64,000 nt of DNA from Chloroflexota bacterium (GCA_029262695.1 JAJCYV010000020.1:1-64000), one strand, 5' to 3'. Shown: positions 54,196 to 62,047, counted from the stretch's first letter. Translations and numbers: made by a program. Notes: a model not told the origin generated them from the sequence alone.

Positions 54196-54435
54196 CTAGC
54201 ACTCATCTCGATGGCCGGCGGGCGACGACCCGACCCCATGCCCGAGCCACCATCGCTCGCCGGTGGCCTTCAGGACTCGCCCTTCGGACCCTGCGGCCCC
54301 CAGGGCCGCGTGGCACCGAGCGCAGAGCGGCGCCAGCCCCCTCTTCCAAGCGTCTTCGCCATCGTCTGTCTGAGCGACCGACGTCACCGCGAACACGCTG
54401 AGCACGTCGCCCGGACATAGGCCACACGAAACCAT
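54196..54435 (-). CDS. small HNH/treble-clef-like protein, possibly degenerate
   Basis: The 79-residue reading starts MVSCGLCPGDVLSVFAVTS and contains LAPLCARCHAALG, which resembles the C-x-x-C ... L-x-x-L-C-x-x-C-H ending of HNH proteins. The catalytic His of the first H-N pair is not evident. It could be a zinc-binding remnant of a nuclease from the island. No clear ribosome site is seen. Confidence is limited. Confidence 0.4.
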   Translation of the reverse strand: MVSCGLCPGDVLSVFAVTSVAQTDDGEDAWKRGLAPLCARCHAALGAAGSEGRVLKATGERWWLGHGVGSSPAGHRDEC

Positions 54436-54482
54436 GCACTGAGGTTATGTCGAGTCAGCCCAATCCATCCAGAGGGGCATGA

Positions 54483-54498
54483 CACTAATGCTACTTAG
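54483..54498 (+). repeat. CACTAAYGC motif, site A (diverged)
   Basis: CACTAATGCTACTTAG with GGGGCATGA just before. One of four copies of a 19-base motif between 54.4 and 62.2 kb; see sites at 56420, 57862 and 62087. This copy has a weaker right half. Confidence 0.5.
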
Positions 54499-54520
54499 GA
54501 CGATGGCAATCCCGCTCTGA

Positions 54521-54550
54521 TTGACACGTTCGGCTCTACTGTGCAAGTAT
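54521..54550 (+). promoter_or_regulatory. putative promoter of the lamin-tail/dockerin gene
   Basis: TTGACA (54521-54526), 18 bp, then AAGTAT preceded by TGC, an extended -10-like context. The ATG at 54580 lies 30 bp further, after a G-run ribosome site. Confidence 0.4.
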
Positions 54551-54579
54551 CGCCCCCTAAACGAGAGGGGGGGAGCAAA

Positions 54580-55476
54580 ATGATACGAGTCGCCTTAGTC
54601 CTCATTTTCGGCGCCGCTGTCACTGGTCTGTTCATCAGGACCCTTGAGGAGGCATCAGCCGCCCCGAGCGATGTCCTGATCAGCACCCTAAGCTGCGATT
54701 CCAGCCCGGAGTACGTGCGCATCAGAAACTTCGGCGGCTCGACGCAATCTCTGGCCAGCTTCCGAATCCAGAGCGACCCGAGCCAGGACTACCTGCTCGC
54801 CGACCACGTGGCCTCGATAGCAGCGGGCCAGACGCTCGAATTCCAGAGCGGCAGCGGCTCCGCTGACAATCCCGGCGCGGGCATCTACAAGCTGACTGGC
54901 AGCAACATCTATCGGAACAGTGACCCGACAGACTATGCCCGCCTCGTGCGCCCAGCTACGACATCCCATCAGGTCAACTGCGGCGACACGCCCACGACCC
55001 CAACCGCCGTGCCAACACCGAGCCCCACGGGCGTTCCAACCCTGACCGCCAGTCCTACCGCCACTCCGACAGCGGGCCCGACAGGCACCGCGACACCGAC
55101 GCCAACACCCACGCCGCAGGCGACTGACGCGGTGACGCCAGGTGCTTCAACAACATCGACGCCAGAGCCGACACCGACCTCGATTCCAACAGGGAGTTCG
55201 GGCTTAATCTGGGGCGACCACAACTGCTCCGGTTCCGCTGACCCAGTGGATTCGCTTCTGACGTTGCGGTACGACGCGGGGCTGAGTACGAACACGGGGG
55301 ATTGCCCCAACTTCGGAGAGCCCGTCTCCGCCCTTGTGGCTGCGGTCTTTACGTGGGGAGACGTGGATTGCGGCGGTGACGTCACGCCTGTCGATTCGCT
55401 GAAGCTCCTGCGCTCCGACGCGGGCTTGTCTGTTTCCCAGAACGCCGGCTGCCCGACCATCGGCGCTCCGATCTGA
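54580..55476 (+). CDS. secreted lamin-tail domain protein ending in two dockerin-like modules
   Basis: From the ATG at 54580 (GGGGGGGAG upstream), this 298-residue protein has a signal segment (5-26). A lamin-tail-like beta domain follows (28-135: VLISTLSCDSSPEYVRIRNF, LASFRIQSDPSQDYLL, IAAGQTLEFQSG). A Thr/Pro linker (142-205) leads into two modules: WGDHNCSGSADPVDSLLTLR and WGDVDCGGDVTPVDSLKLLR. The reading ends at a TGA after PTIGAPI, the usual end of such proteins. The same frame continues without another stop to 56412 and encodes an MBL enzyme domain. Whether the stop is always honoured is an open question. Confidence 0.8.
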   Translation: MIRVALVLIFGAAVTGLFIRTLEEASAAPSDVLISTLSCDSSPEYVRIRNFGGSTQSLASFRIQSDPSQDYLLADHVASIAAGQTLEFQSGSGSADNPGAGIYKLTGSNIYRNSDPTDYARLVRPATTSHQVNCGDTPTTPTAVPTPSPTGVPTLTASPTATPTAGPTGTATPTPTPTPQATDAVTPGASTTSTPEPTPTSIPTGSSGLIWGDHNCSGSADPVDSLLTLRYDAGLSTNTGDCPNFGEPVSALVAAVFTWGDVDCGGDVTPVDSLKLLRSDAGLSVSQNAGCPTIGAPI

Positions 55477-56412
55477 AGGGATGTCGGAGGCACTCCGACT
55501 CAGACCGCGACGCCCACCTCCACGCCGGCTCCGACCGCGACGGCCGCTAACACTCCTACCCCGACAGCAACGGCCACGCCCAATCCGTCGGCGACTCTCT
55601 CCCCTACACCAGACAGCGATCCCCTGGTCATCGATCACATCGACGTCGGCCAAGGCGATGCTGCGCTGATAACCGCTCCCAACGGTGATACCGCCCTCAT
55701 CGACAGCGGGCGCTGGACCAGCTGCAGCGGTTTCGTCACCCACGTGACCGACGCCGGCGTATCTCACATCGACTATCACTTCGCCACCCACCACGACGCG
55801 GACCACATCGGTTGTCTGGACGATCTCGTGGATGCCGGCGTCTCGGTGGGCGCCTGCTACGACCGCGGCGGTTCAGCCGACACGCAGACGTTCGACGATT
55901 ACGTGGCCGCATGCGGGGCATCCCGCCAGACCGCGCAGAAGGGCCAGGTCGTAAGCCTTGGCTCCGTCTCGATCACGGTCGTGGATCTAAACGGTGCGGG
56001 CGTCAGCACTGACGACGAGAACGCGCTGGGGCTCGTTCTGTTGGTGACCTATGGTTCCTTCAGTCATGTCCTCCCGGGCGATCTGGAAGGAACCAGCCCG
56101 GACATCGAGAGCATTATCGGCCCCGAGGTCGGAGACGTTGACGTCTGCAAGGTCACACATCACGGCTCCAAGTTCTCGAACACTGACGCCTGGCTGGACG
56201 CCATCAGCCCCGAGGTCTGCGTTCTCTCAGTCGGCAACAACTCGTTCGGGCACCCAACGGCCGAGGCGCTCGGGCGCCTCCATGCGCATGGAGTTGATGT
56301 CTACTGGACGCGGGCCGGCAGCGGCGTCTCGCCGGGTCCCGGGGATCAAGTCTGTGACGGAGACGTCTTCGTGACGGTCGAGGCGTCAGGCGCTTACGAC
56401 ATCACTTGCTGA
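55477..56412 (+). CDS. ComEC-like MBL domain in frame after the UGA, probably made by readthrough or a broken fusion
   Basis: Following the TGA at 55474-55476, the same frame has a Thr/Pro/Ala linker (PTQTATPTSTPAPTATAAN) and then an MBL domain: IDHIDVGQGDAALI, LIDSG, HFATHHDADHIGCLDD, VLPGDLEG and THHGSKFSNTDAW. The end matches secreted ComEC-type hydrolases (LSVGNNSFGHPT). There is no ATG, GTG or TTG before the first metal-site strands; the first GTG removes DVGQGD and the DSG. A hairpin GTCGGAG-GCA-CTCCGAC starts six bases after the stop. The product therefore depends on UGA readthrough, or the gene was a single fusion now interrupted. Confidence 0.65.
   Translation, partial: RDVGGTPTQTATPTSTPAPTATAANTPTPTATATPNPSATLSPTPDSDPLVIDHIDVGQGDAALITAPNGDTALIDSGRWTSCSGFVTHVTDAGVSHIDYHFATHHDADHIGCLDDLVDAGVSVGACYDRGGSADTQTFDDYVAACGASRQTAQKGQVVSLGSVSITVVDLNGAGVSTDDENALGLVLLVTYGSFSHVLPGDLEGTSPDIESIIGPEVGDVDVCKVTHHGSKFSNTDAWLDAISPEVCVLSVGNNSFGHPTAEALGRLHAHGVDVYWTRAGSGVSPGPGDQVCDGDVFVTVEASGAYDITC
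55483..55499 (+). promoter_or_regulatory. stem-loop directly after an in-frame UGA
   Basis: GTCGGAG (55483-55489), loop GCA, CTCCGAC (55493-55499): seven perfect pairs, six bases past the TGA at 55474-55476. Position fits a readthrough stimulator; no T-run follows. Confidence 0.55.
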
Positions 56413-56419
56413 CGGGCAA

Positions 56420-56438
56420 CACTAACGCTTGTTAGCGT
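56420..56438 (+). repeat. CACTAAYGC motif, site B
   Basis: CACTAACGCTTGTTAGCGT, internally symmetric (CTAAC/GTTAG and ACGCT/AGCGT), eight bases after the MBL reading stops. The rest of the gap to 56624 shows no gene. Confidence 0.6.
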
Positions 56439-56624
56439 AGGCGCGCGTACTCGCAGCCGAGCCATTCGGGAGAGCTCACGCTGTGCCACCGTAGGGTCCC
56501 TGACGCGACCAGAGAATAGCCGGGGGGCCACGCCCAGGACAGAATCAGACGACCCGAAGGGCGGGGAGGTTACTCACTCCGGAGTGTCCGCTTGCGGGGA
56601 CCGGCCAGCGTCCTGCCGTTACCC

Positions 56625-57014
56625 TCAGTCAGCGTCGACCCGGTCGGCGATCAGATAGCCAGGCAAGTGGAGCAGCCTCAGGCCCGGTCGCAATAAGAGG
56701 GGCAGGAGTGGCAGGGCGGTCTCGGCGTCGACGATTCGGGGGTTCTCCACCTCAACACGGCGCCCGAAGATCTGGAGTTCGTAGCGCCCGGCAGCCACGA
56801 CGTTTCGGCACCAATCTATATCCGTCCCGTAGGGCAACGGCGTGACGATGCCCCCCTTCACGGACAGAGCGAGGATCGGCGTCCGGTAGGCATCGCCGCT
56901 CCTGTGTCCGACGTGATGGACGACGGCTAGCGGCGGGGCCAGTCCCGCGAGGGGCCGCATCAGCGGGTTCGTGACCGCGCGGTTCACGCGCCGCATGAGC
57001 CGGGGTGCTCTCAT
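56625..57014 (-). CDS. deazaflavin-dependent nitroreductase-like protein (DUF385 family)
   Basis: At 129 residues, this has the split-barrel pattern of F420H2-dependent quinone/nitro reductases. VVHHVGHRSGDAYRTPILAL (about 31-50) and IVTPLPYGTDIDWCRNVVAA (about 56-75) correspond to the conserved G-R-x-S-G and Y-G-x-D-x-x-W-x-x-N regions. The family uses F420H2 to reduce quinones or nitro compounds at the membrane. No F420 synthesis gene is in the window. It stands alone on the minus strand between motif sites B and C. Confidence 0.87.
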   Translation of the reverse strand: MRAPRLMRRVNRAVTNPLMRPLAGLAPPLAVVHHVGHRSGDAYRTPILALSVKGGIVTPLPYGTDIDWCRNVVAAGRYELQIFGRRVEVENPRIVDAETALPLLPLLLRPGLRLLHLPGYLIADRVDAD

Positions 57015-57406
57015 GCGCTCAAAATACCACGAATCCGCGTCGACCCAAGTAGAGCCATTTGTGAGTTACTCGGACAGCCTCGGTGTCTGGTCGCACCGGA
57101 AACGGTAAAGGAGCGCGTAGTGGGTCGGTTTGAAGGGCTCGGTAGAGGCGAGCGCCGGGGCGCTGTCTTGGTGCGTGGCCAAGACGGGCTCTCTCAGAGG
57201 GGGTAACGTCCCGGCGCAATTCAATTATACGCCTAGCTCGCCGGGGCGCTTGTACATCCCGAGAAAGAGCAGAGCCCTTGCTGAGTAACGCCCCGACGTG
57301 GCGAGAGTATAGCAGGGGTCTTCTTTCAGAAAACGAAAAGACCTCAACTTCTCGCCCCAAGTCACAACACCCAAGTAACGGGCTCGGCCTCCAGAAATCG
57401 CGGTCG
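57015..57406. other. intergenic region without a supported gene
   Basis: About 390 bp between the deazaflavin-reductase start and the next promoter. Minus-strand readings exist here but lack recognisable motifs or ribosome sites. A short A/T stretch (ATTCAATTATACG near 57224) could contain a promoter. Confidence 0.4.
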
Positions 57407-57435
57407 TTGACGCCTCACTGGCCAATTCATAGACT
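57407..57435 (+). promoter_or_regulatory. putative promoter of the 103-residue protein gene
   Basis: TTGACG (57407-57412), 17 bp, TAGACT (57430-57435). The ATG at 57484 lies about 48 bp downstream. Confidence 0.5.
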
Positions 57436-57483
57436 TACAGGACTCACGAACGAGAGACTTTGGAACGAGAAGGGGGCAATCGG

Positions 57484-57795
57484 ATGCGGTTCTTGTGTAA
57501 GGCGCGACTGGACATCGAGACGGCCAACGACCTCGCCAGGGAGGGCGAGCTAGGCTCGACGATTCAGTCGATCATGGAGGACCTTAAGCCTGAAGTAGCT
57601 TATTTCGTTGCGGACGAGGGTCAGCGCACAGCCGTCTTTGTCGTTGACATAGAGGACGCCTCCCAGATTCCAGCAATCGCTGAGCCGTGGTTCCTGGCCT
57701 TTGATGCGGAGTTCGATGCGGTGCCGGCTATGGTGGCGGAGGATCTCGCGACGGCCGGTCCCGCGATCGAGGCGGCGGGCAAGAAGTACGGCTAG
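57484..57795 (+). CDS. conserved small protein, probable dimeric alpha/beta-barrel
   Basis: Starting at the ATG at 57484 with AAGGGGG upstream, the 103-residue product opens MRFLCKARLDIETANDLARE. It continues with VAYFVADEGQRTAVFVVDIE, DASQIPAIAEPWFLAFDAEF and AGPAIEAAGKKYG. The alternation of strands and helices and length resemble ferredoxin-like dimeric barrel proteins. I know similar sequences as widespread hypothetical proteins without assigned activity. It has its own promoter and stands between motif sites B and C. Confidence 0.72.
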   Translation: MRFLCKARLDIETANDLAREGELGSTIQSIMEDLKPEVAYFVADEGQRTAVFVVDIEDASQIPAIAEPWFLAFDAEFDAVPAMVAEDLATAGPAIEAAGKKYG

Positions 57796-57861
57796 GAGTT
57801 TCGGCCGGCGCCTGGAAGAGAGCCCGATAGACGAGCGCTACTCAGTGACTCAGCGGGGCCA

Positions 57862-57880
57862 CACTAATGCCAGTTGGTGT
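57862..57880 (+). repeat. CACTAAYGC motif, site C
   Basis: CACTAATGCCAGTTGGTGT with GGGGCCA before it; third copy of the 19-base motif, 66 bp after the small protein stops. Confidence 0.5.
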
Positions 57881-57917
57881 CGCTACGCAAGCGCAACTAC
57901 ATCTGTAATCGCGCCGA

Positions 57918-58139
57918 TCAAAAGCCGTCTGCGACCGCCTTTCTCTTTCGCGTCTTGCGCCAGTTATTCAGCAGCTTTGGATGAAAGCGCCATTGCGAAC
58001 CGATCTTGATGGCAGGCAGATCGTCTTGCAGGATCAAGCGCCTTACTGTGGTAGAACCGACCTGCAGGTACGCCGCTGCTTCCTCCAATGTCAGCAGCCT
58101 GTCCGGGGTTCTGCGCTTCGCCATGTCAGGGGCCACCAT
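57918..58139 (-). CDS. excisionase-type helix-turn-helix DNA-binding protein
   Basis: This 73-residue protein has a MerR/HTH_17-like domain: LLTLEEAAAYLQVGSTTVRR, then LPAIKIGSQWRFHPKLLNNW. This is the classic pattern of excisionase and adaptor proteins that bind one or two DNA turns. The C-terminus is basic (RKTRKRKAVADGF). ATG 58139 or the Met five codons later (MAKRR) could start it. It overlaps the DUF5317 gene end by 14 bp and is co-transcribed with it. It may act in recombination or as a small regulator. Confidence 0.87.
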   Translation of the reverse strand: MVAPDMAKRRTPDRLLTLEEAAAYLQVGSTTVRRLILQDDLPAIKIGSQWRFHPKLLNNWRKTRKRKAVADGF

Positions 58140-58686
58140 CGGCTACACTCTCTTTTTCTTCGCGCCTTCCCGTCACGAGGCCGACCGCCGCGGCGCTGAT
58201 GCCCACCAGAATCACGAGGTCTCCGACGCTAAGTGCTCGCGTGAAGGGACGTGGCACGGGCAACACGATAGCGTCAGAAAGCGGCCTGAGATGGATGTCC
58301 TCGCTCGCGAGTAGCACATTCTTGCTCCCGGCAATGTGATCTCCGATGACTAGCGCTTGTTGATCGTGCTTGCCGACCGCCTCAACCGCGCTCATCTCGA
58401 CCGGCATGAGTCCTCCATTGGCGACCATCACGATGAGATTAAGCGTGAGGCCGACAAGGATGAGCCGAACTCCGATGAGGCGGATATTGAGCAGCAAGAA
58501 CGGCAGGAGAAGCAGATGCATAGCAGGGAGCCCGAATCGCAGAGCGGACGCAGGCAGCAGATGAATCGCCGCGATCTCCCCGATCAGCGCTAACGGAGCG
58601 ATCCACAGGCCTCGAAGCACCGGCGACTCCCGGCCCAAGAAAGGGCCGGGAGCCAGCAGGCCGGTAAGGGCGCGTGGCGCTGACAC
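58126..58686 (-). CDS. DUF5317 family membrane protein
   Basis: From the GTG at 58684-58686, five bases after a small upstream peptide stops, the protein is 186 residues. It has the family pattern: GPFLGRESPVLRGLWIAPLA, MHLLLLPFLLLNIRLIGVR, LILVGLTLNLIVMVANGGLMP and the late SDAIVLPVPRPFTRALSVGD followed by LVILVGI. Four to five membrane spans are expected. The function of DUF5317 is unknown. An upstream TTG reading would add 36 residues but has a badly spaced ribosome site. It lies downstream of direct repeats that may bind the large regulator. Confidence 0.78.
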   Translation of the reverse strand: MSAPRALTGLLAPGPFLGRESPVLRGLWIAPLALIGEIAAIHLLPASALRFGLPAMHLLLLPFLLLNIRLIGVRLILVGLTLNLIVMVANGGLMPVEMSAVEAVGKHDQQALVIGDHIAGSKNVLLASEDIHLRPLSDAIVLPVPRPFTRALSVGDLVILVGISAAAVGLVTGRREEKESVADGGP

Positions 58687-58691
58687 TTTGA

Positions 58692-58787
58692 TTAGGGCAT
58701 CGCGAACGGGGCGCCCGCAGCAAGGCCCACAGCGATCAAGCCGAGCGACGCGAGAGCAAACGTTATAGCGCTTCGGAGCGAGAACAT
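58692..58787 (-). CDS. 31-residue hydrophobic leader peptide upstream of DUF5317
   Basis: The ATG at 58785-58787 has AAGGAGG nine bases upstream, the best ribosome site in this interval. It encodes MFSLRSAITFALASLGLIAV then GLAAGAPFAMP and stops at TAA 58692-58694. The peptide looks like a single membrane helix or signal. Its stop lies next to the DUF5317 GTG start, so it may couple translation. Confidence 0.5.
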   Translation of the reverse strand: MFSLRSAITFALASLGLIAVGLAAGAPFAMP

Positions 58788-58853
58788 CTTCCAAACCCTC
58801 CTTGGTGAACGAATGGCTCTGGCGGAATTGCCGAAGTCATTTCACCACCGGGG

Positions 58854-58875
58854 TTCTCACAGACTTCTCACGGGG
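58854..58875 (-). promoter_or_regulatory. 11-bp-spaced direct repeats, predicted regulator site
   Basis: On the minus strand CCCGTGAGAAG is followed at once by TCTGTGAGAAC, i.e. GTGAGAA repeated with an 11-bp period. It lies at the end of the regulator gene and upstream of the leader peptide/DUF5317/HTH genes. The same arrangement precedes the regulator gene. Confidence 0.55.
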
Positions 58876-61800
58876 GACTGGGCAACTGTGCGCGGAGGTC
58901 CGCGGCCAGCCGAGCCAGGTCATCCCCAGGACGCTCTCCTAGGTCTACGACGAGCGCATCGGTCAGGCGTTCGTACGCCCGCAGGCCTGCACGCGCATCG
59001 CCACTCTCAAGAGCTGCCTGGAGGAGCGTCTTGCAGGCATCCTCGTCGTAAGCGTCTCGTTCAAGGAGAATCTGGCACACGCTGATGGCCTCGGAGTGCT
59101 GTCCGCGCAGGAGCAACTCGTCAACCAGCCTACCGGCCGCTTCGGCGAACAACCGGTCGAGCTCACCCCGAACCTCCTCGACCCATTCAGAGTCGAAGTC
59201 TGGAGCGAATTGCCCATGGTAGAGATTGACCGCCGCACCCAGCTCTTCGACCCTTTCTTCCGGCCGCGACCTAGACTCGACAAGGCGTCGGAACCGCTGG
59301 ACGTCAAAGTGGAACGTTCCGCTCGGACTGAGCGAGTATCGCCCGCCATCCTGGACGACAGCAGTTTGATAGACGGCGTGGCGCAGTCGGTACAAAGAAG
59401 AGTGAAATACGGCACTCGCCTTCCTTCCGCCTGACTCAGGCCAGATCTGGGCAATAATCTCGTCACGGCTGAGCGGAGCCTCCGTCGTGAGTAGAAGCAG
59501 TAGAAGTTCTTTGGCCTTCCCACTCTCCCATTCGACATCGAGGACAGGCCTCCCGTCGACCGAGACAGAGAAGCCTCCAAACGACTTGATGTCCACGAAT
59601 GGTAGCCCTTCGGCTCTGGCCTCAAGGCCCGTTGGCTTAGTCTGGGCCTTTCGCAAGAGTGTCTTATAGAATGGCCCCGCGACGCGGCGAGAAGCCGCGT
59701 ACTGCAGCGATGACAGGTGCTCTCGCGCCAGGAGCGCAAGATAGCTTTCGGCGCCCGCACTCTCGACCACGGTCGCCAAGCGCTCCAGCACTGCCACGAG
59801 CTGAGACCGCCGACGTCTCAGTGGGAGAAGGCTCTCCGCAAGCAGAACAAGATCTTCTATGTGCTCTCGCGATGGCCCCAGAGTGCCAAGAAGAGCATCA
59901 GCGGACGCCAACTCGTCACATGCCCGATCGGCATCGCCGCGCTGCTTGAAGATTGCTCCGAGGGCGATCCGGGCAAGCGCCTCTTCAAAGCCTGACCGTC
60001 GCTCTCTAGCGTCGGCGAGTGCCTCCCGTGCCAGCGCTTCCGCCTGGATCGGGTCGCCGGATGACGCCTCCACACGTGCTAGACCGGACAAGGCGATGGC
60101 ACGGAGAGCCGGCTCACCCACCTCCGCCGTCAAGGCCAGTGCTCGGCGATAGCCACGGCGGGCCGATGCCGCGTCACCGCTCAGCCGGTCGAGGTCAGCC
60201 ATCGAGGTGACTGCATACGCCTCCATTCGCATGAATTCCGCTTCCCGCGTAATGGCTACGGCTTCAACCAGCAGTTCCCGGGCGGTCGTCAATTGGCCAC
60301 CCAGGATGTAGGCCATCGCGAGATTGTTGAGCGTCCAGCTCAGCTCTTTGGTGTTGCCGATCCTCCGCCACTGCTCACGTGAATGCTCAAGATGCGAGAT
60401 CGCCTCATCCACCTGACCCAGGCTGGCCATCGCAGATCCGACACAGCCATTCAGTGTCGCTGCTTCCTCATCTTCTCCCCGCCGTTCGAAGATCTCAAGC
60501 GCGGATCGCATCTCTTGTATTGCTGCCTCATACTTCCCCGACGTGAAAAGCGCTATCCCGAACTGCTTCTTCGCTTCCGCGATGATGTTCAGAGACGCGT
60601 TCGACTTAAACGCCAGTTCAACAGCCAGGCGCCCAGACACGATCGCGGCTTCCGGGTCACCCTTGACCCTGAGGGCGGCGGCCCTCAGGCTCTCCGCTTC
60701 CGCCATCATCGCTTCGGACAGCGTCCCGAGACGAACCAGCCGCTCGATGACGCGCAATGCTTCGTCGGACCCGCCGAATCGCACAAGAACGCGTGCTTCC
60801 CACAGGCTCACCTCTACATCCGCCTCTCGATCCGCTCGGGGCACTGCCTGTAGCCAGGTCATGATCGCGTGCCAGCGACCGTCCAAGTAAGCCCTTGGTG
60901 CTTCATCGACGATCAAACGGCACGCCGCGGGCCAGTCCTCTGCGGCGGCGAAGTGCTGAATCGCCTCGTCAAGGCGCCCGGCTTCCCGGAGCGCCAGCCC
61001 CGCTCGTCGCTGATTTTCCTTATAGTTGCCAGCATCTTCCCGGAGCGTCTCCAGCAAGTGATCCCGCACTAAAGCGTGAAGCCTGAGCTCGCCGCGGCGA
61101 AGTCTCAGCAGCGGCAGCTGGGCACGCTCGACGATGTCCAGCAACTGCCTAGCATCGGAGCGTCTGGTCACAGCGTTGCACAGGCTGGCGGTCAAAACGG
61201 GAAGGACGCTTGTCTTCTTCATAAACTCCTGAACGTCGCTCGGCAGTTTGCTGATGACCTCAGCAAATAGGTACTCATCAAGTTGATCGTCTGCGGAACT
61301 ACGGTCCTGTGCTGCCTTCAAGGCGACAGCAGTAGGCCAACCTCCGGTGCTTTCAAGAATCGCCTTCGCTTCCGCTGCTGATAGCACGCGGCCAGAGGCG
61401 CGCTCGGAGTAGGTCAGTACCTCTTCCTCCGTGAATGCCAAGTCCGCAGAACCGATCTCGACGACCTGGCCTTGGATACGAAGCCGAGGCAGTGAGGGAA
61501 GAGCCGGGCGGGTGCGCGCACTGAGGAAGAGCCGAGTCCGCTGCGGCAGCTGACGAGCGAGGTAGTCAACGATGCCGGCCAAATCGGATTCCGCCGGGAG
61601 GAGATGGACGTCATCGATCACCAGGATCGCGTCGGCGGCCGCGAGTGCCGTGACCGCTCTCCCAAGGGATCTTATCCGCGCCTCCTGAGAATCACATTCC
61701 AGCCCTTCGCATGAGGCACCGACCGCCAGACAGAGGTACTCAACGAGCGTCGTGGCGTCCTTGTCCCATTCATCGATAGAGAGCCAGTATGCTCGCTCAT

Positions 61801-61966
61801 CCAGCGACGTGATGGCGTCAACGAGTAGAGTCGTCTTGCCGTAGCCGGCCGGCGCGACAACCACGCCCACACCACCTGGGGGCGTCTCCTCGAGACGAGC
61901 GGTCAGACGCCTACGCGAAATAGCTTCGCCCGGCAACCTTGGGATCGTTATCTTTCCCGCAAACAC
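58868..61966 (-). CDS. large transcriptional regulator: MalT-like ATPase, TPRs, C-terminal SARP/BTAD domain
   Basis: The 1032-residue protein has a STAND-type ATPase with Walker A APAGYGKTTLL (39-49) and Walker B ILVIDDVHLLP (about 114-124). The GGWPTAVALKA block is typical of MalT/LuxR regulators. Many TPR-like helical pairs fill 320-780. The C-terminus is a winged helix (about 795-880: KSFGGFSVSVDGRPVL, ELLLLLLTTEAPLSRDEII, WPESGGRKASAVFHSSLYRL) followed by a bacterial activation (BTAD) domain to 1028. Such proteins sense a ligand through ATPase/TPR parts and activate promoters by binding direct repeats. Suitable repeats precede it and the next operon. Confidence 0.9.
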   Translation of the reverse strand: MFAGKITIPRLPGEAISRRRLTARLEETPPGGVGVVVAPAGYGKTTLLVDAITSLDERAYWLSIDEWDKDATTLVEYLCLAVGASCEGLECDSQEARIRSLGRAVTALAAADAILVIDDVHLLPAESDLAGIVDYLARQLPQRTRLFLSARTRPALPSLPRLRIQGQVVEIGSADLAFTEEEVLTYSERASGRVLSAAEAKAILESTGGWPTAVALKAAQDRSSADDQLDEYLFAEVISKLPSDVQEFMKKTSVLPVLTASLCNAVTRRSDARQLLDIVERAQLPLLRLRRGELRLHALVRDHLLETLREDAGNYKENQRRAGLALREAGRLDEAIQHFAAAEDWPAACRLIVDEAPRAYLDGRWHAIMTWLQAVPRADREADVEVSLWEARVLVRFGGSDEALRVIERLVRLGTLSEAMMAEAESLRAAALRVKGDPEAAIVSGRLAVELAFKSNASLNIIAEAKKQFGIALFTSGKYEAAIQEMRSALEIFERRGEDEEAATLNGCVGSAMASLGQVDEAISHLEHSREQWRRIGNTKELSWTLNNLAMAYILGGQLTTARELLVEAVAITREAEFMRMEAYAVTSMADLDRLSGDAASARRGYRRALALTAEVGEPALRAIALSGLARVEASSGDPIQAEALAREALADARERRSGFEEALARIALGAIFKQRGDADRACDELASADALLGTLGPSREHIEDLVLLAESLLPLRRRRSQLVAVLERLATVVESAGAESYLALLAREHLSSLQYAASRRVAGPFYKTLLRKAQTKPTGLEARAEGLPFVDIKSFGGFSVSVDGRPVLDVEWESGKAKELLLLLLTTEAPLSRDEIIAQIWPESGGRKASAVFHSSLYRLRHAVYQTAVVQDGGRYSLSPSGTFHFDVQRFRRLVESRSRPEERVEELGAAVNLYHGQFAPDFDSEWVEEVRGELDRLFAEAAGRLVDELLLRGQHSEAISVCQILLERDAYDEDACKTLLQAALESGDARAGLRAYERLTDALVVDLGERPGDDLARLAADLRAQLPSPP

Positions 61967-61996
61967 TCCAGACTCCAGTGGCCCCTCAGGTCGCTT

Positions 61997-62047
61997 AGTC
62001 TAGCAGCCTCAGTGTCGTTCCAGTCCACTCACGGGGTTCTCACGGGG
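61997..62047 (-). promoter_or_regulatory. predicted promoter and direct-repeat operator of the large regulator
   Basis: On the minus strand CCCGTGAGAAC and CCCGTGAGTGG follow one another with an 11-bp period (62028-62047 core). A TAGACT -10-like box lies at 61997-62002, with a poor -35, as for activator-dependent promoters. The ATG at 61966 is about 24 bases past the predicted start. Confidence 0.5.

Noticed and set aside
55474-55499. Selenocysteine UGA with SECIS element
   Set aside because: The UGA is in a linker, not at a catalytic site, the stem is short, and no Sec machinery is seen; ordinary readthrough or mutation is simpler.
57019-57425. Minus-strand readings upstream of the deazaflavin-type reductase
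   Set aside because: No motif, no ribosome site and unusual composition; the region is treated as intergenic.
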